Source of the DNA: Smittium culicis
Lineage: Eukaryota > Kickxellomycota > Harpellomycetes > Harpellales > Legeriomycetaceae
Direction: 5' to 3'
NCBI GenBank assembly: GCA_001970855.1
Contig: LSSN01005594.1
Coordinates: 1 to 23,743 of the forward strand
DNA: 23,743 nt
Positions 1-9,838 of this stretch are shown here, one piece after another; positions within the stretch are counted from its first letter, which is position 1; the number at the start of each line of letters is the position of its first letter. The notes under the pieces were generated by a model, which did not search any database, was not told where the DNA came from, and saw only the letters and a list, made by a program, of their open reading frames with translations. The translations under genes and the position numbers were made by a program.

Positions 1-1707
1 AGGGTTCGAAAATTTTTGAGCTGAGGAAATATCAGATAAAGTAACAGAAAGCGAGTTATTAGTAGGCGGGTCATTAATTTTTAAATCGTTCGTACTATCA
101 TCATTTTGTGAAACATTTTTTGAGTTGGCAAATTCTAAAAAGTCTTTGTCGTTAAAGATAGTGCCGCATAAGTTGTCTTTGATATGTTTAGTATCATGTG
201 GAGCTGCTTGGAATGGCGAGACTTCGACACAAGCTGTATATTCTATACCAGATCTTGATACAAATTTGTGGCCATTATATGCTTTAGAGAAGTGTCTAAG
301 CTCATCTATATCTTTAAACTTGATATAGGCACGAGAAGGGATAGATAGTTTTGAGTCCCTATTTAATAAAATTAAATAATAGAATATATAAACGTAGTTC
401 ACTAAGTATATGATCGGAAAGTGGGGGAAGTAAAAAAGCTAGAGATAATTATCAATTAAAATGATGATTTAATTAGGCTACCTTTTGGTTACTTTCCCCT
501 TGACAAAAGATCTCCAGTAAGGGCAGTGGTTTAGAACTTCCAAAGATGGGCTAGAGTAAACAGGAATATCTTCTACAGTCACTGGGCATAAAAAGGATTC
601 TTGATCAATAATTTTTGATAATTTATTTGGGTCATTAAATCCTGTTTTTTCTTTTAAGTTAGTGTCATTAGAAATATCGATTTCTTTGGGGTATTCAGAT
701 GAATTCTCGGAAGTTATTATGTTCTGAACATCGCTAGACTCGCCGATGTGCTTATTATTACTTTTATCATTAGTAACGGCCCCTTGGACATCACTTTTAT
801 TTTCAAGAGGATTTTGGGATTCGGTGGTTCCTGAGGATAAATTGGATATCTTTTTTGGTATTTTTATAATTTTTCCGGGCTTATCAGGCATATACCATTT
901 TAGGAATTTTTCAATAGACATCCAAAAAATGTGCTCAGGCAAATCAGGCGGCAGGCTACGAATTACTAGCTTGAGGCTAGGAGGTAAAGGTTTAATAGAT
1001 TTTGACTTGGTAATTTTCTTTGGCTTATAATTCGAACTACTTTTAGGTTGAGACTTAGTTGCATTGGGTTTTATAGACTTGACGGGTTTTGCGGATATAT
1101 TTTTATTCTGGGGATTTTGTTTTTCTTTTGTGATGGGTTCATCAGACTTTGGTTTAATCTTGGCATCAGGTTTTTTCCCTCTATTTCTATTCCTCCCCTT
1201 ATTGACTTTATTTGAGTTATCATTTGAAACCTTTTCAGAAGGTGTTTTCATACTAAACGCAGGGGAATTAGGATTCAAAGTTGATGTACTTTTAAAAGCA
1301 TGATTTTTTTCAGGATTCTCAATTGATGATGTTCTCCCAACATTTTGCTGAGGATTTATATTTATTGTTTGTTTCAAAATTGTCGTTGCGTTTGTAGGTT
1401 TGGTTGGATTAGGAGCTTTCTTCTTTCTATTCCTATTTTTGTTTAGATTAGTTGAATCGCTTTTTTGATTTGCTATAAAGACCAGATAAAAAGCAGAATG
1501 ATCGAGTTATTTAAAGTTATTTTTTTTGGTTATATGTTTGATAGAAGGTTAGGAGAGTCTCAATTATTTTTTTTAAAACAAAGGCGAAAAGTGGCATAAT
1601 TAAATAAAGTTTATTATTTCGTTACATTTATCTGTATCGCCTTTGCTCTTTATTGCATCCCTGTCAAATGTTTGGCGATTATTGTCAGGATTTCGACTAT
1701 TCTCCAT
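1..1707 (-). CDS. UPF3: UPF3-like nonsense-mediated mRNA decay factor (3' end beyond left edge)
   Basis: I assemble three exons: 1707-1626, 1472-482 and 358 to beyond 1. Introns 1625-1473 (GTAACG...ATAG) and 481-359 (GTAGCC...ATAG) keep the frame, giving 477 codons with no stop at the window edge. The start is the ATG at 1707-1705; the open frame of exon 2 has no ATG of its own upstream of the conserved part. The UPF3 RRM-like domain shows as KLVIRSLPPDLPEHIF (about residues 195-210) and SRAYIKFKDIDEL (about 366-378), followed by VEVSPFQAAP and a GTI..DKDFLEF segment typical of the family. UPF3 bridges the exon-junction complex and UPF2 in mRNA surveillance and shuttles between nucleus and cytoplasm; that is family knowledge. 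The N-terminal 190 residues are Lys/Asn/Ser/Pro-rich and basic. Odd: about 155 residues separate the two domain halves, far more than in animal UPF3. The basic C-terminal EJC-binding tail, if present, lies outside the window. Confidence 0.85.
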
Positions 1708-2527
1708 ATTGAATGAAGAAATGAGTGGCTCGAATTAAGATGTTTATAACCAAGATTAACAGAAAACAAAATTGAAAAAGAAGAATCATATAATAAGAAT
1801 AGAATTCTGAGGATTCTCACTAATGCTATTTTCTTCCATCAGCCGATCGATTTGTCAATGGAATACCCTCAATAAAAAGAAGCTATTTTGATTGGATTGG
1901 TCATTTTAATTCACGTTATTGGATTGAACATTTAATGGATTTGGTTATCTGAATTTGTTTTGGACACAAAAAAAAAGTTTTTTTAGCGAATTGATTTGCG
2001 ATATGTAACTAAAGCTCGAAACTTAACTTGGATAAGCGAATAATATTGAGCACCAGAAATATATGCTTCTAATTTGCAGAGCCAAAACCCTTCCATGCAC
2101 TATAAGGCTCGCGAAAAAATAAATATGTGCGAGATTATTTCGAGGAGCAGAACTTTTCCTATCAAGTTTTTCTTGCCCATTAGTCTTGCCTTTATTTTTA
2201 AATCTTATTTGTGTTTATCATAGAATGAATTATGTGTTACAACCAATAACTTTACCTGATAAAAATATTGCAAATGGAATTTCTATGAAAAAAATTTCTG
2301 CTTCATTTACGAATACCCCATATAACAGCTAAAACTAGCATTTATTTGCACTTTATATCCAAAAATTCATCTTTAGATCTATTTCTAAAGCCCAATATAA
2401 TTATTTCTAATTACAAGACGCTGGGATAAATTAGATTATAAACTATTAACTTGGTATCTAAGAATTGTTAGACAATTGACCAAAAATAGTTCTAATAGTC
2501 ATTCTATACTAATAATTTGGATAGATG
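1708..2527. other. Intergenic stretch between the UPF3-like and GCP-like genes
   Basis: This 820-base spacer separates two tandem minus-strand genes, so it should contain the UPF3 promoter and the GCP-like 3' flank. It has no long open frame, no tRNA-like boxes and no repeat that I can recognise. It is less AT-rich in places (for example 2030-2200) than the central gene-free block. I see no assignable element in it. Confidence 0.5.
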
Positions 2528-2533
2528 TTTATT
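2528..2533 (-). terminator. Putative polyadenylation signal of the GCP-like gene
   Basis: The minus strand reads AATAAA here, 72 bases past the proposed stop codon at 2607-2605. This supports the small 3' exon as the true gene end. In so AT-rich a sequence the hexamer can occur by chance. Confidence 0.35.
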
Positions 2534-2604
2534 ACAACTCTGAAGGGAGCCCCGTCATTTTGATAAAATGAATATACATAAAGTTTCAGCAATCACATTA
2601 TTAT

Positions 2605-5600
2605 CTAAATTTTATAATGTGAGAAAAAGATGGATAATTTCTTTTTTGTCCTCAGTAAGCTTATAAAACAAATATTTTCAAGGATAAATAACAATATAAG
2701 CGAGTTAAAGATACAATCTATAAAACCATTATTAATTTCAATAAAACTTGAAATCAAAAAAATAAATGCACTATAAAAAAAAATACATGCCATTATCGTA
2801 GGGATATCACTTACAATTATATACAATTTGTTTATCTAATTTTGTTGAAAATTTGAATAGATGATATTTACAAAAAAGATACTAACCGCTGAGATCAAGC
2901 AAAAAAATTGTATATTCTTGTACAATATGCGATACTAAGTCTAAAACAAACTTTCTAATAGTTATTTTAGAACTTTCATTTGATTCTAAATTGTCTAAGC
3001 TGTAGCCTTCCATCCCAAACTTCAGTAGAAAAATATCTAGCTCATTGCTTTTTATCATTTCAAAAATAACACGTTTATAACACTTTACCAAATAGCTAAG
3101 GTTTGAAGGGTTTATCTCTATTCCATAGCTTAGCAAGCTTGTAAATGTATCTGATGGATCCAAACTGAAATAATCTTCATAAAAAGTTTTTATACCAAAT
3201 TTGTTTGCATGATTTGAGCAAAGATTCCCATTTAGCTTGCAAAAATTTAAAATTTCTAGTATATTAGACTCGCTTAATTCCTGCTCTAGTCCACAAATAG
3301 CGCAAAAAATTTCACTGCCACTGCCGTTTAACCCATCTTCATACGTTTCTCTGCAATCTGAATAAGTGGAGGAAATTCTAGGTGTAGTAAATTTGCTACC
3401 TTTTTGGTGCTTTTTAAAGTTAGGGCTTGCATTTTTATAAGACTTAAATGAGTATTTTGTTTCAGAATTATGAATAATTATTTTCGGTGAGCTAGTTGAC
3501 GATTCTCTGGGCGAGAATAAAGGTCTAGATAAAAAATCAAGCGATCCACTAAAGAAAACGTTTCTATCGTCAAATTCGCTAAACTCAGAAAAATACTCCA
3601 TTTCTTTGCTGTTTAGCAGAAAAAAATAAAAATCTTTAATAACATTAATAATAATTGGAGCAACTTGATCCCTAAAATTTTGAAGAATTTCTATCTTTGA
3701 TAATGGAAGCAAATACCATAAACACATAAGCTTTTGTAAATTTGGAAACTGAAAAAGCGAATCTTTTTTGGCATTTTTTTCATCATCTATGTTTGCATTC
3801 AGAATATGAAAATCAGGTTCGTATTCAAAGTTTATCTTACTGCTACAATGTATAGAGTCATAATCTAAACTCCTTCTGCTCTTCGTAGAACCTGTGCTGT
3901 GATTATAAGCTTGGTAGTTTTTATTGCCACAAAATTTAGAATAGTTAGGCGAACTACATTCATATTTACTCTTAAAGCTGTGTTCATTATTAAGAGTATT
4001 TTCAATAGCAATATCGCCAAAAATATTTATATTTTGCGCAAAAATCAGCGCAAAAAACAGTTTATCGATACTTAACTTCTTTGAAAAATCTTGATTGTTT
4101 ATAACAGTGCCATCGCTTCTATCTTTTGTTGAAATTTTTTTTTTATTATCATATTCAGTATTTTGGCAAATTTCTGCAAGCAAGTCAAGTCTTATTTTGT
4201 TGTCTCTAGTATGAAGTAAATCTTTGGTAGAAGATTTGTTATTCTGGTCTATTATAAATCCACAACAGCATACTTCAGGCTCTCTTTTACAGTAAGTAGT
4301 ATGAAAAATAAAGCACTTAAAGATACTCCATTCTTTTTTAATTTCACTGATATCTTTTTTTTTTGCGTCAAATAAATTGAGCCGCCTAGATAAATACTCT
4401 ATAGTCTGTGTGTTATATTTATTTAATGTTCCAAAATAAGAAGGGAACTTTTCTACGTCCCACAATTGGTTTAGCTTGTCAATAGTATTAATCTCAGTAT
4501 ATGAAAGCCTTAATTTTAAATCATTTACAATTTCTTTTGAAACCTTTGATAGTGTTGTCACGAGTTTAGACTTACTGCTATGCGGATCATAACCGCTGAT
4601 ATAAAAAGAGTTATATTGGAAAATATTGTCTGTGTGAGGATTATCGGAGTCAATAGAAACTTTGGTATTAGAAATTGAGTTCAAAAACTTGTTTAGATAG
4701 AACCCGCTTATCGCTACCTTATCAACATACACCGACTGGTCCATTTGGTATATCCAATCACCATCAATTTTTGACCGATTATCGCTTATACTTGCACAGA
4801 CCCTTTGGTTTATGTTTAGGTTTAAGCAGTTATTTACATAAAAGGAATGTATTTTATCTACAAGCGAGTTTAATCTATATGGATACTGTTGCCTTGATTC
4901 ATATGGAGCTTCAGAATTGTGGTAGATGTTATAATTTCCTAGATTTTGTAGTGATGACCTAAACTCGGAAACATCGCTACTATGTTTATGTGATTTTTGA
5001 GCCTGATTACTTTGAACAAAATGAAATGTATTCGACTCGGAAGAGCTAGTACTGACATTACGAGAATCATTGTTGAAATAATTGAAAATTTGGTCCTTAT
5101 AGAATGGCGAATTAACTTCCTTATTGTCACTATTATTGTGCGCTAAATTTTGGTGATGAAATGTGGTAGAGTCATCACCTTTATTATCAGAATATTTAAA
5201 CTTTTTTGTATTTTTGACACTTTCGAAATCTTCAAAGGGAGTATTTTGCTCATAACTGCCGCGGTAATTATCCTGAGACTTCAAATTATAAATATCTTCG
5301 TTGCCATTGCTCTCTATAGTTGTATTAGATTTAATTGTTGCCGGAAATTTGAATATGTATGTTGGGCTCATATCTACAAAGTTTATCGATGGTAATATAG
5401 GATTAATCAAATTGATTATATCTGAAACGTAAAGGAGAAAAGCAAGGAAATGAAACTCATGCAACTGATCTAATAAGTTAGAAAATATTCTATGTATAAT
5501 TTCTATCTTTTGGCATTGTTTATGTATTAAATTTATAGATGAAAGACTAGTAGGATATTCATCGTGCGCTGAAGGGATGTATGGATCAGGTGGTTGGTAT

Positions 5601-6843
5601 TTAAGGGAAGGTACGTTCTCAAAAATTTCCAAGTTTCGCGAATGAAATTCATCATATTTTAATATACTAGGAATTCTTTTTGACTCAGAGAAAAGTCCCA
5701 ATGTTCCTATAGGACTATCATTACGCTCTTTATTGGTGTAGCTAGTTTCGAGCTTAATAGATAAAAGTTTAACAGTTTCGGCAATTTCAAGAAAACTTTT
5801 GGATATTTTCAAAACAATCATTGGAGAGAAAATTGGACATCTTTTTATGTCTGAGTTGAATGTATCGTTATTAAATAGAAAATACTTAAATGAATCTTTG
5901 ACGCTATCGAGAAATTCTGTGCCCAGAAAAGCAAAGTGCTTGGAATTAAGGTTAATGAAATAAACTAACAAACTAAAAGTTGAAATAAAATTTCCGAATT
6001 CTCCAGAAACTCTAGGAAGTTTCTCGAATAGATTTTTAGACATCAAATTAAAGTCACTCTGCATTAATGAAAACTTAGGAATGTTCACGAATGGAGCTTT
6101 TGTAAAATTTGATGGCAATTCAGAGTTGTGGAATCCATTTAAATTATTTGTAAGAGAAGGATCTGAGCTATTAATTGGGTTCAAATAAATCTTTTTACCT
6201 ATAATATTAGGAGAGTTTATCGGGCCGACATTTATACTTGATTTTTTTTCTATAAAAGAATTATGAATTGAAGTGTTTTCTGTAGGATTTTTTTTATGAT
6301 ATTCGCATACAGGAATATATTGTAGAAAGTTTTCGTCAAGAGCTATGTTGGATAAGTTTGATATGTTGATTTCTGCATTATTTAATAGATTTATAAGAAA
6401 CCTTTCTAAATTTTTTAAGCATATATCTTTGGTGCATTTAGAGATAGATATTAAGTGTTCTATATTAATGCATTTCCAAAATTTTAAAGATGACTTTAGC
6501 TTTGGGCGGGAATTTGAGGATATTTCTAAAACTTTAATATAAACTCCTGCTATCGTTGGAGATTGTGATTTGTATTTGGATGAAAATGACTTTAATACTA
6601 ATGAGAAAGCAATGCTATTATTTACAAATGATTTAGTAGTTGCAGAAATTTTTTTTGACTCTTGGGATATTATTCGATATGGGCAAATATATTTTGCAAA
6701 TTTTAGCAATAAGGGTTTTTGTATTTGATCCTTTTCGTTAATATGAAACATCAGCAAAGGGTTAAATAATCTAAAGCCAGAGTTATTTGAAAGCAAATTA
6801 AACAGCAGATCTTTTGCGAATTTTAAAAATGATTTAATACAGT
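2605..6843 (-). CDS. Divergent gamma-tubulin complex component (GCP/Spc97-Spc98 family), probably the C-terminal bulk of a larger gene
   Basis: A 1.3-kb-codon open frame starts at an acceptor (ATTTTAG, exon from 6843) and ends at donor GTTAGT (exon end 2887). A phase-1 match to acceptor TTTTATAG adds a 3' exon, 2717-2605, with 37 residues and TAG. GCP-like signatures appear in family order (numbers in the open frame): FAKDLLFNLLSNNSG (14-28), FVNNSIAFSLVLKSF (78-92), FLDSVKDSFKYFLFNND (316-332, like the family's W..G...DPY.EFFI), CPIFSPMIVLKISKSFLEI (341-359, like P.FL....A..I...GK), then a roughly 600-residue Asn/Ser-rich insert. FEYEPDFHIL and KLMCLWYLLPLSKIEIL near 1050-1090 resemble the GRIP2 start (Y...PL.LI...Y..LF..LL.LK). 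Family members nucleate microtubules within gamma-tubulin ring complexes at spindle poles. The long central insert suggests a GCP4/5/6-type member. The assignment rests on pattern matching by eye. The frame has no ATG before its conserved N-terminus, so a 5' exon must lie upstream (see 7080-7803). A CAIC...LCSNH cluster near residue 1205 could bind metal; I do not know its role. Confidence 0.55.
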
Positions 6844-7079
6844 CTAAAATATATGTCAAATAAAGTTTATATTGTTAATTTAATTTAGTTCTCAAATTGA
6901 TTAATTTGCAAATAATGGTGAAAGCAATCCCATTTATTAAAATTGATACAATAAAAAAATGTGACATTTTTATGCTAAGTTCCGACAAAACAAATCGTTA
7001 TTAGCAAGAAAACCAATTCTGTAATTTGTAAGCATAAACAACAAAAAAGAGCGAATACATTAAAAAACTAAATAATTAC

Positions 7080-7803
7080 CTTCGAAATTAAAATTTCGGA
7101 GATTCTGGTCTGTATTATAGCAATATTTGCCAAAGTAAGTGAAATTTGGAATATTTTGGGATCGAGAGTTTAGGATTTGGGTAGGGTAATTTAACTTATT
7201 GTCTGTATTATTGTTATTAGAGTCTATATAATTGACTAGTCCATTCATAGTAACGGGATATGATTTATCGTTTTGGGTATTCACTATAGGTGGATTGTTC
7301 CGATCGTTATTTAAGGGAATAGAATGTAATATTTGGGGCTGAATTGAGTTATCTGCGGTAGAATTCTGTATATTTTCTCCACTTGATTTTTTTTGCTCAT
7401 AAGATTTGAATCTTAAATCGTTTGAATTATTATTGTTTGATGAGCAATTCTGATGGTCCTTCGACTTTTCGTGATCAATAAAGGCAGACGTTTTAAAATT
7501 CTTACTTCCATTAGTAGCAAATTGATTGCTACGATTTGCTTGCTCACACAGCCTACATTTTAAAACGTTTAAATCTGGCAAATATATTAGCCAAGGAAAA
7601 GAGTGTGTCCAGCTATGCTTAAATTTTCTTACTGCCTTTTTTTTAATACTGGTGGATACTTTTGCTGAGCTGTGTTTACTTTCGGCGTCCGAAGGCATAT
7701 CTGAACCACAAGGCGAATTAGCGACCGTATAGCTACTAGCCACTATAAAGCTTGTGGCTACGTTATCTGTATTGAGATCTTTTTTATAGTTAGCTTCATT
7801 CAT
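7080..7803 (-). CDS. TTF/BED-like zinc-finger protein or 5' exon of the adjacent GCP-like gene
   Basis: The frame starts at a true ATG (7803-7801), with MNEANYKKDLNTDN as its first residues. Around residues 60-116 it has a zinc-finger module of the TTF/BED-like type found with hAT transposases and in domesticated derivatives such as ZMYM/KRBA2-like proteins: FKHSWTHSFPWLIYLPD, then CRLC (C-x2-C), a FATNGSKNFK segment, and HEKSKDH (H-x5-H). The rest is Asn/Ser-rich and unstructured in appearance. No transposase catalytic domain follows. If read straight through, the frame stops at 7060, 247 codons long. But 7079-7074 is a good donor (GTAATT) in phase 1, and the next acceptor at 6845-6844 is also phase 1 and opens the GCP-like exon; the intron would be 236 nt. 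That spliced model gives 1597 residues in all. I think the fused model slightly more likely than two genes, because the GCP-like frame has no start of its own. Confidence 0.6.
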
Positions 7804-8007
7804 GGGCTCAGTGTACTAATAATTAAAAAATAATTAATTACTATGAATAATACTGAACAATGAAGAAAAGTATCTTGAATAGTTTACTAGGCGTGTATAA
7901 CTGTAAGGTTTTTCACTTTTGTAAAAGTGTGCATTTTTTTTTTTTTGAAGAGGCAATTTTTTATAAAGGCAGCTAATTTTTTTTGGAGAACTATTTGCAA
8001 CCAAAAA
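7804..8007. other. Upstream region of the zinc-finger gene
   Basis: This is the likely promoter side of the minus-strand zinc-finger gene. It contains homopolymer T runs (about 7932-7945 and 7977-7984). An 85-codon minus-strand frame over 7834-8091 is low-complexity and partly encoded by the 12-bp tandem repeat, so I do not call it a gene. Confidence 0.4.
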
Positions 8008-8055
8008 AATTAATTTTGAAATTAATTTTGAAATTAATTTTGAAATTAATTTTGA
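8008..8055. repeat. Tandem repeat, four perfect copies of a 12-bp unit
   Basis: The unit AATTAATTTTGA is repeated exactly four times (8008-8019, 8020-8031, 8032-8043, 8044-8055). It lies at the edge of the AT-rich block, 205 bp upstream of the zinc-finger ATG. The unit translates on the minus strand as a repeating LISK, which explains the spurious open frame there. Confidence 0.95.
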
Positions 8056-8232
8056 AAATATAATATGAGATCTTGTCATGTAATTGAACAATAGCTCTCA
8101 ATAAAACGCTCTATTACAGCATTATTTATTAATTCGCCAAAAAAGTTTATTAAATTCCCTATTTTCCTGTAAATTTAGATAAACCTATTATGTGTCTTCT
8201 ATTGACATTTATTTGTACACGGTGAAGCTTTA

Positions 8233-8246
8233 ACCCATTAATGGGT
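8233..8246. repeat. Perfect 14-bp palindrome ACCCATTAATGGGT
   Basis: The site is self-complementary over 14 bases and is among the few GC-containing motifs nearby. It lies 44 bp before repeat copy A. It could be a dimeric transcription-factor site or an element end; nothing in the sequence decides. Confidence 0.5.
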
Positions 8247-8270
8247 GGTAGACTGTAATTGACCTAGAAA

Positions 8271-8423
8271 ATATAGCCAACAGTGTTCAAATAAAAGTCT
8301 TTAATTCCGATGCCTTAAGAAATATTGGTAGACTGTAAATTAGAAACAAATAATAAAATATCCTTAAATCATAAGCGAATCAACAAATTAACTCTTTTAA
8401 ATAGCATTGGGCGGAAAAGGGTT
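8271..8423. repeat. Dispersed direct repeat, copy A (left)
   Basis: A 54-bp core at 8277-8330 matches 16439-16492 at 50 of 54 positions without gaps, including a stretch with one mismatch in 38 bases. Similarity continues, weaker, for about 90 bases: CATAAGCGAATCAACAAA against CATAAACGAATCAATAAA, ending in AAAGGGTT in both. Both copies have the same orientation and nearly equal length (153 and 154 bp). A 12-mer GGTAGACTGTAA occurs at 8247-8258 and again at 8327-8338, inside the repeat. No coding potential; likely a remnant of a small mobile element or a structural repeat. Confidence 0.85.
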
Positions 8424-9819
8424 TGTGAAGCTATATTTAGTTGTATAAATAAAAAAATATGCAGTCATTTAAAATATCTTTTACTTAATTGTTGTATAAT
8501 ATAAATTCAGCCTTATTTATAAGCCAGTTTATAAAGTTAATATATAAAACATAAAATGAGTATTTAAATTAATCAGTAAAAAGTTTAACTAAATACTATT
8601 TCTAGCTCTACCAGCTATATAAAACTCAGCAATAGAATGTAGAGTATCGTATTAAAAATAAACATACTAATAATGGTATATGAAACTGGGATTTAAGATG
8701 ATAATAGTATCAGGAGAATACAGATAATTCAAATATGTATAAACACTACAAATTATGAAAATAAAGTAGACATAATCCAAACATATTTAAACATAAATTT
8801 ATTTAAAAAATAACTTATAAAATACTCAAAATTATTTTAGTCAAATAAATAGACCAAAAAACTAAATGCCAAAACACCTTTGCTTACAAAAACATAAGAT
8901 TAGTTCAAAAAAAAAATAGCAATAAATGCAAAAACTTGAATATTTTATCAAACCAAATCAAGCTTTTATATGGGTTAAATGACTTTGATAAAACAGGCAT
9001 TAAAGTATTAAATTTGTATTTCTTCGTAATTTAGACGCAGCTAATTATATCATAACATCGACATATTTTTATAAAAATATATATGACCTTCCTAATAATT
9101 ATTGAACCTGCCTCTAATAAAGACTATCAGTAATTTCAACATACATGTAAAATAAAGGTAAATATGAAAATATATTTAATTTGAAATGAAACACAGACTA
9201 ACAAAATTGTAAATAAAATCATAAAAATTTTAATCAACCTGCTTTAAAAGGTGTAAAATTATCTTTGATGTGTTGAAAGTAGTGAACTTTAAATTTTTGA
9301 TTTGTTTAATTTTCGTTAAGGAATAGCGTAAAACCATAACATAAAATTTATCTACATTTTTTTATTATAAATATAGATAATTAAAGAAGCTCATCTCTAT
9401 GCCTTTTAATATCAACTTTTTTTATTTTTCATTATATTTTTATTTAGTGATTTCCTGTGCGATAGACTGATTTTTATCTATTTATATAGCAAGATACATA
9501 CAATAAAAATTAATTAACTCCAAGAATAAATAAAATGCTGTTTTCTTGAGAAATAGAACAAAGCAACAAAGCTAATATAAATCATTTTCATGAGAATAAA
9601 ATCATTTTTAAAATATCGTTTTATGAAAATGAGTTCATAGTTGAATATCTTTCTTTTTATTTTTCAAAATAGAAGTTATCATTAATAAAAATACAATAGC
9701 TTCACAACAAAGCTTGTTTAATTATATTATTTCGAGCACATAATAAGGATCGAAGTTATTAATAAAACCTTGAGCCTGAAAAAAATCTGTCATTAAATCT
9801 ACTATATTATACACTTTTG

Positions 9820-9838
9820 AAAAAAAAAAAAAAAAAAA
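9820..9838 (+). repeat. Poly(A) tract, 19 bases
   Basis: Uninterrupted run of 19 A on the plus strand, preceded by ACTTTTG. It could be the tail scar of a retroposed sequence, but no recognisable element lies upstream, and homopolymers are common throughout this region. Confidence 0.9.

Noticed and set aside
746..1303. Two plus-strand frames rich in Phe/Leu resembling membrane proteins
   Set aside because: They are antisense to the Lys/Asn-rich UPF3 exon; poly-Lys codons read backwards give Phe and Leu.
2605..2826. 73-codon minus-strand frame as an independent membrane protein
   Set aside because: Its 5' part is a T-rich intron; the 3' part is better explained as the last exon of the GCP-like gene, because phase and splice sites match.
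6987..7035. Separate ATG exon (MLTNYRIG...) for the GCP-like gene
   Set aside because: It can be joined in phase, but only through poor donors (GTCGGA or GTTTTC); the GTAATT donor of the zinc-finger exon is a better partner. It remains the main alternative to the fusion.
7834..8091. 85-codon minus-strand frame with repeated LISK units
   Set aside because: Much of it is the 12-bp tandem repeat and homopolymer runs, and there is no recognisable domain.
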